This document shows positions 56,481-64,000 of a DNA stretch of 64,000 nucleotides, piece after piece. Each line of letters opens with the position of its first letter. Within the stretch, counting starts at the first letter, position 1. The stretch is from positions 42,000,853-42,064,852 of the forward strand of contig CAMZMU010000027.1 of assembly GCA_947311845.1 (NCBI GenBank), in the 5' to 3' direction. The notes below the pieces were generated by a model that worked only from the letters and a program-made list of their open reading frames with translations, was not told the DNA's origin and searched no databases. Both the position numbers and the translations under genes were made by a program. Source of the stretch: Poa pratensis (taxonomy: Eukaryota > Streptophyta > Magnoliopsida > Poales > Poaceae).

Positions 56481-58997
56481 TGCAAAATCCATTAGGGATA
56501 TTATAACTGAGCCATCTAGGAGGCTAACCACACCACTCTCACGTTCTGGACATTTTCGGCCATCAGATCGCCTTCTGTGCTCGTTTCTGGCCGTCCGATT
56601 GAGTTTAACTTGCGGAGTGGGCCAATTATCCCTGAGGGGACGCTGCTCTGGCCATCAATTTGGCCTTTCCCGGTGCATTTGGGCCGAGTAAGCCCAACAA
56701 CTTCTAAAGAAAACACCGCTTCCCGCACCGCTTGGGCTCTGGTCAACGCAGACGAGAGCAGGAGACGAGGAGGCAAAGCGGACGGGCGACGGGGGGCAAC
56801 CGTGCGAGGATGATCCACCGCGAGGCGACCGGATCGAACAGAAGCTGCGATCGATCAAGCGCGTATGCGAGCAGCGGCCCACACGAGCCATCGATCAGAT
56901 CCATGGAGCGGGCCATTGATCTCGATGCGGATTTCAGAAGCCTGTGCAGCAGCGAGCGGCCGAGCGCCTCCCATCGTCATTGATGGTCATGAACTGATGC
57001 GTCACTGATTGATGGTGTGTCTGAGTCATGGTCGTTTTAATTTTCAGTTCCTACTGATGAATGACGGTACGTTACTATATGCCTCTCCTGCCTTATAAAA
57101 TCTCTTGCCTCAAATTCTCTCCATACTACTCCTACCGGAGCAAAATTTCTGGTCCGATGGTGGTCTGCTACGTTGATCTCTCTACTGCAAAATCCCCTAT
57201 TCTAGCCACCGTCCCTAAAATCCTAACTCAATTTTCTTGCAGGTTTGTTCATCCTGATTCACCTCTTTTCATCCAGTCAGAATTGGAGTTTGGTCCAGTT
57301 TATTTGATTGGAATTATTCTAGATCATGGAATGGCAAATATTGCAATCACATATGTATTAAGCAAGCAAATACTCGGTCGAGCTCCTTCTTGCGCCTAGA
57401 CAGATGGAGATTGGGTATAGCTTCGCCTCGTGTGCATCGGTCCCAACTTGGCTTTAGGCGATGGCGGCTGCAAGAGGTATGTTGTTGCCGTAAATCCCAA
57501 GTCAGTAATTGATGATTGAGTTCCTCAATTTCTACCATGGAGATTTTTCGACTTATGTCCCTAATTCAACCCGCTCCTGACCATAATTTTGTGCTCAGAT
57601 CCATTGAGTTTTTTGTTTTATTTGAGCATTTGTTTAGATGCAAAATTTTGTTCAGATTTGTTTTCTGTAATGCAAAAAGCCGCTTCTGCTGCCATTACTA
57701 ACATAACTGGTATTTAGGAGAAATCTGAGCAGATTCCGTGGCTTGGTTTGTCACACCAACTTTACATGCTGATGCTGGTGAACCATGTACGAGTGTGAAA
57801 TCTGTCAAATAATTGGATATATCACTATTTGGACTCACTCTTGTTCTTTTATTATTTTCTTTCTTTAACTCCAGCCATTCCGTGGCTTGGTTTATCCATG
57901 GGATATAATTTATTATCAATCTTTCATACGTGAAGAACAACGACTACAGTTCTTAAGTGGTTTGTCTTTTCATGCACTGACCAGTTTGTTTTTTGTCACT
58001 TTACGATGGGCCATGATTAAGCAGCTTCTTTGCACTCCCAGTTAATCAAAGTTTCCTCATTCTTTAGGTTACACCGAATCTGAAGGAGAGACATCATTCA
58101 AGCACCCAAATGAGTTCTATGATCAACAGTAAAACCGTGGGTGGACTTCATAGGCCCAAGTATGCATAATAAAGTTACTCTAGCAGTTCAAAGTTAGCTA
58201 TAGACTATGTTTTCAGTTGGATTATCATGTACCTTTTATTAGGCCCAAAACAAATAGGTGCACTAAAGAGGAATGTATGTTGTTGAAACATAAAGATATG
58301 GAATACCAGTTAAAAAAAAAAGTTATGGGATACATCCTTCAAGCCATTCAAACTGAAAAGGTCTCTGATGGCTTCAAAATATTCAAATCTAATAATATTC
58401 CATTTGTTCTAGCTAACTTCTACATTGTATTCTAATTTGAGTGACACCTTTTGCAAAAAATTGAACGATTAAGCTCAACGCTTCAAGAACTGGATAATAA
58501 GCGCTCAAATAAGCATGTCTACTTCGTATTAAATGCATGTGATGCGTTTTAAAATTGCTGGCTACCTATTCCTTTGTCAATATCGAGATGATTACCTGTT
58601 TTATTACATAGAAGACGCCCATGAAATACAATCTAGGATAGATCAAAGCAGCAGCATACCTGGTTTTGGCATCATCCCTTCTTGGATAAAGAGGTAGTGA
58701 GCTGTCCTCTCTTGGAATTTGGAGACCGTGTTATGTAATTATGTTATATATGTGGCACTATGATTGATGTTATGCTTGACGAGGTAGAGTTTGGGTGCTT
58801 TGGTGATTTAGTTCATGCTATGGCGTGCATATATTTGTAATTAGGAAATTGTTCAATGGTAATGTCTTGTATATGAGACTAAATTCGTGCTTCTCCAGCT
58901 CAAATTAATATACTGATTCTTGTTCTGAGTTGCGGCTGCCTGATAAAATTATTTTCTAGCAGAATATTTAATAGGAAAATATTTTCCTACAAAGAGT
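56481..58997. other. Unassigned DNA inside proposed Helitron 5
   Basis: 56600-57000 has a CpG-rich, promoter/5'-exon-like composition. 57061-57399 is open for 112 codons and 58217-58435 for 72 codons on the plus strand, but neither shows a recognisable domain. They could be captured exons. Confidence 0.4.
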
Positions 58998-58999
58998 TA

Positions 59000-59081
59000 C
59001 TCCCTCCGTTCGGAAAAGGATGTCACAAAAATGAACTATAGATAGACCATTTTTGTGACATCCTTTTCCGAACGGAGGAAG
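59000..59081. mobile_element. Stowaway MITE, 82 bp
   Basis: CTCCCTCCGTTCGGAAAAGG at the left is mirrored by CCTTTTCCGAACGGAGGAAG at the right, with TA duplications at 58998-58999 and 59082-59083. The arms extend inward (GATGTCACAAAAATG and its complement), leaving only about 12 bases of loop, so it is nearly a pure hairpin. Confidence 0.95.
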
Positions 59082-59668
59082 TAGAAGGCAAGAAACTGCT
59101 CGAGAAATTGTACGTGCACATGGCCTTGCAAAAAGAACTGAAGGTTTACTTTGTCTCATGAATAAGATTTGTTGTTTTGCTTGGGTGAAGTTTGTGAAGT
59201 TCATTTTTTTGCAAGTGACCTACTTAAGTTGATACATTGTAGATAAAACAATGTACAGATTACTATATTATAGTTATGCGCGTTACCAAGACAATATTGA
59301 TTGCGCATGTCTGTGCTCTACAGTTACCCAATATGCTTTGTGTGCTGGAATGGTGACGCAAGTGAGCATGAGCCAAGGATAGGCCCATTTGATAAGTGTT
59401 GAGCAATTTCAAGTTTGTCTATTTGTTATGACATTTTTATTCTCTGTCTACCAAGTTGTTTATCTATTGTTGTGATAGGCTGGCAGGGCTTGAATTAGCC
59501 CTTGGTGTATGCTCTGAAGAATTACCAAGAGATGAACCTAGGAGTTATGATGACCAATTCAAGTACCAAGAAGTTGTAGCAGTAATATAACTATATATAA
59601 CAATTTGACCTCAGATCAATCACCTGACCTAATAGACGGGCGCGGCAACGCACGCCTAAATGATCTAG

Positions 59669-60716
59669 TAAACTATGGTAGCAACACCGACCACGGTTGG
59701 TAGCAGCATTGCCAAACGCATCAGCAATTCAGCATCGCTGAGCATCACCGACCAACGTCGGTAGCATCTCTGGCTGCCTTCCTCGTCCCTCCGCAGCACC
59801 GCAGGGCGTGGCACAACATTATCGTCGGGCGGGGCAGCAGGAGGCGGTCGCAGGTCGTCGTCGCCGCCCTTCAGGAGCTCAAGGCGCGGACCGGGGCAGC
59901 AGGAGACGGTCGGAGGTCGGCGTCGCCGCCCTTCTCAAGCTCGGGGCCCCGGACCGAGGCTGCGGGAGCGCGGGCTGAAGCCGCTGGCGCCGCGCAGCTC
60001 CGTGAAGACATGTTCCATCTCCGGGGCGGCGGATGCGGAGAGGATGGTGGTGGAGTAGACTCGGGCGACTCGAGCGCGAGCTCGTCGATGGACTGGAGCC
60101 TGTGACAGACTTTTTGCAGCCCATGACAGACTGGTGGTCAGAACTCGCCGGCTCTACGCCCGGAAAATTGTTGGCCTAAACCTGCTAGCTAGCCTGTCGC
60201 GGATCCGATCGATCGATCCAACTAGCTAAAGCTAGCTAGCTAGCTCGCGCTCGCGGATCCGATCGATCGATCCTAGCTAGCTAGCTAGCGGTGGGGGGGG
60301 GGGGGGGGGCACGCGGTCGTGGAAGCGACGGGGCCGGTGGGCGCGGACATGGGCCGGCGCGGGAGATCGGGGAGGGGCGGCGGCGGGCGGTGACGGGAGC
60401 CGGGAGGCTAGGAGACCAGACAGGAAGGGGAGGAGAGAGAAAAGGATCACGGAGTCGGCCGAGAACGTGGGTCAAGGGGGCACGTGTCACGCTACCAACC
60501 CGGGGGACGGGAGAGCGAGATCCCCCGGATGATTACAAGCCTTTTCCTTTCAAAAAGCTGATCCTACTCACCTAACTTCCTGTGTCAATACAGGACTCCA
60601 TTCAAATAAAATAAAATATACAGGACTCCATTCATTTGCAAAAAAAAAAAGATCGACTGATTTAGAGAAAACCAATTGTACCACTATGTAACTCTCTTTC
60701 CATTTTTCAATAAGAA
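59669..60716. other. GTAGCA-type repeats, CG-rich DNA and microsatellites
   Basis: 59688-59770 repeats GGTAGCA words. 59800-60130 is CG-rich with open frames on both strands but no domain. 60188-60288 is made of GATC and CTAG runs, and 60293-60309 is 17 G. 60580-60640 repeats ACAGGACTCCATTCA. No gene is supported. Confidence 0.5.
60188..60309. repeat. (GATC)n/(CTAG)n microsatellite and poly-G
   Basis: GGATCCGATCGATCGATCC occurs twice (60199 and 60255), separated by CTAG runs and followed by a 17-base G tract. Confidence 0.9.
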
Positions 60717-60760
60717 CTAGCTGAATGTCTGTGCGTTGCTACGGATTTTTTTGATGATTA
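60717..60760 (-). mobile_element. Helitron 3' terminus (minus orientation)
   Basis: The minus strand reads CGTAGCAACGCACAGACATT, then CAGCTAG at 60717, with T as next base. It matches the 3' end form of elements 1 and 4. The matching 5' end was not found up to 64000, so only the terminus is claimed. Confidence 0.5.
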
Positions 60761-61616
60761 TACCCATCAAAATCGTGGTACTAAATTGATTTATGTTCAT
60801 CATGTACATCAAATATAAGAAAAATAACAACCTGCCATTTTTAGTTCACAAGAAGTTATGTAATGGATGTTAAGCATTATGAGTGAGGTTTAATGGAGGT
60901 TAAGCTTTGTTATACACAGAAATCCGTTCATGTCACACAAATAGGGTGTTCCAAAATTATAAAAAAATAAATACAAGATTACACCCAGCTGGCTACAAAT
61001 AAAAGAAAAATAAAAAAATAACTGGATTGCTCTATCGAGAAATCTGATAACTGAAAGTTTTTCTAAAGACGTCCTTAAATTAAACCTCTTTCTAACGGTC
61101 TTTCTCAAGGAGGGTCGGCAGCTCCAGACAGTAGAAGGGAGACAATGAAGTATACAAGAAAGACATTGTTTACAACCTCCTAAAAAGGTAAGGAAAATAA
61201 ATAAATTTTCTGCACCGTGAGCCTCTGCCGAGAATGAGAACCATAGGCATTCTTCTCAGTGCCAACCTTGCGGCATCCACCCACGATTGTTGTTGGATGG
61301 ACTCATGGACAAATGTAGTAGCGTGAGGACATCACATCCATCTCCGACGTAACCATGGTTTGCCTGAGAAGTTACAATCACACAATTCTGACTTTTGGTC
61401 GCTCTCTACTTTGTGTCCAACTGCAATCTCCATTGATGTCGGTCAGGCAACAATTCACGGTAATATGTACCTCCTAGCAAGCAGGAAGTATACTATCAGA
61501 TCCTGTCGTTCATGTGCCGCATGGACAGATCATACCGGATATGAGCAAGGTCTTGCACGGAGTAAACCTCACAGTTCAGAGCCATCCCTCCGAGAGGAGA
61601 TCGGCAGGGAAACTAC
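60761..61616. other. Intergenic stretch, no gene recognised
   Basis: It is AT-rich to 61200, then of moderate GC. It might contain 3' sequence of whatever gene the exon at 61617-61705 belongs to. Confidence 0.4.
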
Positions 61617-61705
61617 CTTGGATTTGGTGAGCACGAGGACGGCGTGCTGCTGCTGCCAGTCCGCGAGCTCGCCCACCGCGGCCATAGCAGCCTCGGCGGA
61701 GCCAC
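61617..61705 (-). CDS. Candidate single exon of an unrecognised protein
   Basis: It is flanked on the minus strand by TTGCAG (acceptor, 61706-61711) and a GT donor at 61615-61616. The 89 nt read GGSAEAAMAAVGELADWQQQ then HAVLVLTKSK without a stop. The amphipathic, protein-like composition and good splice sites suggest a real or captured exon. No neighbouring exons were identified; the upstream side is occupied by the element at 62021-63729. Confidence 0.35.
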
Positions 61706-62020
61706 CTGCAACACAACACAGCACCGTCAAAAAATTCGAGGCGGATTGCAAATCACTACCACGCCACATCGACATCATACTTCACACTTGAATCCAAACA
61801 TACTCGATCCGTCTATAAATGTACGTGTGCAGATCGTGCTAACCAGGAACAAAAACGGTGGAGTATCCGTGCGAGCGGATCAACACCTAGAGTTCTACAG
61901 ACCCAATTACCCTAGACTGACATTTCAAAAGCAGATGGGATGCGGTGCTTACTGGTGTTGATAGCATGAACACTGCCTTGCAGGATGAAACCTCCTCTAC
62001 ACCCTTCTCTACAGATCTTA

Positions 62021-63729
62021 GGATGACTCCAACGGGCCGACCCAAACGGACGCGCGTTCGGTCCACGTTTTGTCCGTTTGGGTCAGGGAACAGACGCGCC
62101 CAGTCCGCCCCTGTCCGCCGTTGGTGGTAGTGCGCCCAACGGCCCGACGCATCGAGTCCGCCCTGGTTTTTTTTTTTAGCTAAACAGGCCATATATGGGC
62201 CTTTTCTATTCATATATAGGGGGTGGGCCACAAACGGCCTTTTTACATAATATTTTTAAAAACAAAAATATTTAAAAACTACACTATTTGCCCTTCGCGG
62301 GCTTCTACTCCTCTTCATCATCCCATCGAGGATGACGTAGTCCGGCTGCCTCCAGAGGTGCGCCGGTGGTCCGCCGCCTGCCTGCGGTGGGACGACGGCC
62401 GGCGGCGTGGGCGGCTGCTCCTCCTCCGCCTGCTCCACCTCCCAGGCGCCGCCATTGAAGACCCAGCGCTGCCCTTGCAGGCCTTCTGGCAGCGGAGGCG
62501 CCGGTGGCAGGTCCTCGTCCATGGCCTGCCACCACGGCTGTGGTTCCTCCAGGACCGCCGCCTGCTGCGCCTGCAGGGCCGCCTCCTGCTCCCTGGCGAC
62601 GTTGGCGAGGACGATGGCCCAGCGCTTGCGCTCGTCCTCCACCATCTTCTTGCGCGAGGCCTCGAAGACGGCCTCGAGCTCGGGATCCAGCTCGGGATCC
62701 ACCTCCATCTTCACGCGCGGCGGCAGCGGCGGCGATCCAATCCGCAGCGCGCGCGGCGGCGGCGGCGACCCAATCCGCAGCGCGCGCGGCACTGGCGGTG
62801 CGTCCCGGCGCCGCGTGTGCGGTGGCGGTGTCCAACGCCCAGATGGCGGCATCGGAGCCCGCGTGTAGAAGGCCTGCCGCCGCAGGTTGTGCTCGTCGCA
62901 GAACCACTCCACCCAGTTACGGGATGTGGCCGCGAAGGCGGGGTCGTTGCGGAGCTCGGCCGGGAGGCGCCGGCGGCGCCGCTCGATCTCCTCATCCCGT
63001 GCCCGCTCGCTCGTGGGCATCGGGGGCACCGGGATGCGCTGCTGGTTCAGGTGCCAATGCTCGGGGAGCTTGACATCTGGCCACGGCAGCGGGGTGGCGT
63101 GGTCCCAGTACCACTGGCAGTCTTCTTTCCGCACGTAGACGCGGTCGCGCAACACGCCGCCGGGCGGCGCGAGCTCGAAGACAGCGGGGACCGGCGCCGG
63201 GGGAGAAGGTGGGGAAGGGGGAGAAGGTGGGGAAGGTGGGGAAGGGGGAGGTGAGATGTAGTGGCGGCGGCGGCGGCCAGAGGATGACCCCGCCTCACCG
63301 TCATTCTTGGCCTTGCCGAATCCAGGCCACCGGAGCGGCATTGCGACGGTGGCAGTGGGCTAGGGTTTGGCTAGGGTTTGGTCGCCGGAGACGGTGCGGC
63401 AGTGGGGCAGTGAAGTCGGGTTGGTGGGGGCTGGCCGTCCCTATCCCCTGGCATTAAAAAGGACTGGGCCAGGGGGAAGCTGACCGGTGCCCTGTCGCTG
63501 ACATGTGGGCTCGGGGCGGACGCCACGCGTGGACGCGCGGACGCGTTTTCACTCCGCCGCGCGTCCGCCCCGACGCATCGGTGACCCAAATTTGGGCCAG
63601 GGATGCGTCGCGGCGGACCAAAAAACGGACCGCGGTACGTTTGCGTCGCCCCATTGGGCCGTGTTTTTGGCCCCAGCGGACAGGAACGGAGGCGCGCGGA
63701 CTCGATGCGTCGCCCCGTTGGAGTCATCC
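62021..63729 (-). mobile_element. PIF/Harbinger-like non-autonomous element B (1709 bp)
   Basis: The ends are GGATGACTCCAACGGG at 62021 and its exact complement CCCGTTGGAGTCATCC ending at 63729, with TTA duplications at 62018-62020 and 63730-63732. A 16-bp perfect inverted repeat and a 3-bp TTA duplication fit PIF/Harbinger. It carries a single intact ORF on the minus strand and no transposase. High end identity indicates recent movement. Confidence 0.88.
62256..63341 (-). CDS. Cargo ORF of element B, WHLxQ/IPVP family, 361 aa
   Basis: This is an uninterrupted ORF from ATG 63339-63341 to TAA 62256-62258, filling most of the element. Layout: basic N-terminus with RRRR (23-26), a (SPP)n proline tract (31-50), then a conserved block with W77-x3-H81-x6-PD-V-K-L-P and WHLNQQRIPVP (96-106), a helical WVEWFCDEHNLRRQ (143-156), duplicated RALRIGSPP (about 185-205), and a coiled-coil region rich in E/R/Q toward residue 280. 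The conserved block matches the cargo of the element at 4697-6608 residue for residue in spacing. No Myb, DDE or other transposase motif is visible. Function is unknown. A T-rich CCTTTTTAATGCC at about 63450-63462 could be a promoter element. Confidence 0.65.
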   Translation of the reverse strand: MPLRWPGFGKAKNDGEAGSSSGRRRRHYISPPPSPPSPPSPPSPPSPPAPVPAVFELAPPGGVLRDRVYVRKEDCQWYWDHATPLPWPDVKLPEHWHLNQQRIPVPPMPTSERARDEEIERRRRRLPAELRNDPAFAATSRNWVEWFCDEHNLRRQAFYTRAPMPPSGRWTPPPHTRRRDAPPVPRALRIGSPPPPRALRIGSPPLPPRVKMEVDPELDPELEAVFEASRKKMVEDERKRWAIVLANVAREQEAALQAQQAAVLEEPQPWWQAMDEDLPPAPPLPEGLQGQRWVFNGGAWEVEQAEEEQPPTPPAVVPPQAGGGPPAHLWRQPDYVILDGMMKRSRSPRRANSVVFKYFCF

Positions 63730-64000
63730 TTAACCCTAGACCAATAGCAGTCATACTAACACAACATGTCTGAAATCCGACTCCACTCGTCCCCCAGACC
63801 AAAAATTGGAGACCATGAAAGCCAATTCGTCTGCGACGTATTGCTGGCCAGAGGAATCGGCAGTCAGCGCCTACAGCCTATGGCCGACGCGAGCTTCAAG
63901 GGTTGATGGCGGAGGAAGCTGGACTTTTGCCTCGAGATCGGACTTGTGGCGCCCCGACCTGACTGCTATACAGTGATACTGTGTCTCCGGTTAACCGATA
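63730..64000. other. Right edge, no gene seen
   Basis: GTGGCGCCCCGACCTGACTG near 63947-63966 could be the start of a further repeat element, but the window ends too soon to tell. Confidence 0.35.

Larger units (their letters stand above)
54606..59668 (+). mobile_element. Probable Helitron 5 (plus orientation)
   Basis: A possible 5' end TCTATTCTATTATATACTAA at 54606 follows A. The 3' end at 59668 reads GGCGCGGCAACGCACGCC, then TAAATGATCTAG, followed by T. Orientation and termini fit, but the pairing is an inference over 5 kb. The interior holds a 105-bp duplication, a GTAGCAA array, CG-rich gene-like DNA (56600-57000) and a nested Stowaway. 57060-58440 has short unrecognised open frames. Confidence 0.4.

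Noticed and set aside
57061..57399. 112-aa plus-strand ORF as a gene
   Set aside because: No domain or homologous pattern could be recognised and no neighbouring exons were found; left as possible captured sequence only.
59879..60575. CG-rich ORFs on both strands near the microsatellites
   Set aside because: The frames depend on repetitive CG-rich sequence and poly-G, with no domain or start context.
63940..64000. Start of an LTR retrotransposon at the right edge
   Set aside because: GTGGCGCCCCGACC is suggestive, but no boundary, duplication or internal domain lies within the window.

Overview
The window is nuclear DNA from a grass, most likely a Triticeae species (wheat, Aegilops or barley group). 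The evidence is split genes with GT-AG introns, a nested mix of Ty3/gypsy, PIF/Harbinger, hAT, Stowaway, SINE and Helitron sequences, and plant-specific genes. No prokaryotic or organellar signal was seen. All coordinates were worked out by eye; exon junctions were checked for phase and splice dinucleotides.

Layout. (1) 1-2926: the 3' part of a decayed Ty3/gypsy retrotransposon (RT/RNase H, integrase, polypurine tract, complete 969-bp LTR), followed by a 74-bp tandem repeat. (2) 3300-3824: a small unrecognised ORF on the minus strand. (3) 4697-6608: a TAA-flanked PIF/Harbinger-like element with a broken cargo gene. (4) 7943-20682: a complete six-exon gene for a CCDC25-like NFACT-R protein, minus strand, with a 9.6-kb intron. 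(5) 23569-25921: a seven-exon Rab7/RABG3 GTPase gene, minus strand, complete except for an apparent 1-nt deletion in exon 6. (6) 26.7-33.9 kb: repeats, including an ACCCGA-rich element, a perfect 24-bp inverted repeat, an LTR-like sequence, an array of about 36 copies of a palindromic TGCAATTGCA-type motif, and two SINEs. (7) 33998-39010: three Helitron-like elements, head to tail and all on the minus strand, carrying a minisatellite, a nested hAT element and a captured thioredoxin-h exon. (8) 39614-51209: a proline-rich extensin-like receptor kinase (PERK) locus with one complete eight-exon gene and three further copies of exon 1 without a kinase. One of those, at 50001-51209, keeps an open frame through the membrane segment. 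(9) 51515-53067: a Helitron inserted in the upstream flank of that copy, carrying a class III chitinase-like (GH18) fragment. (10) 54.6-59.7 kb: a probable plus-strand Helitron rich in GTAGCAA-type repeats, with a tiny Stowaway MITE. (11) 62021-63729: a second, TTA-flanked PIF/Harbinger-like element with an intact 361-aa ORF on the minus strand.

The host genes are independent of each other: a predicted NFACT-R protein, a late-endosome/vacuole trafficking GTPase and a cell-wall-sensing receptor kinase. The most unusual observation is that two PIF/Harbinger-like elements about 57 kb apart, with different ends, carry related cargo ORFs sharing a W-x3-H ... PD-[MV]-[KR]-[VL]-P ... WHL-x-Q-x2-IPVP signature. 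Other items worth checking are the head-to-tail Helitron array, the palindromic-motif array and the kinase-less PERK copies.
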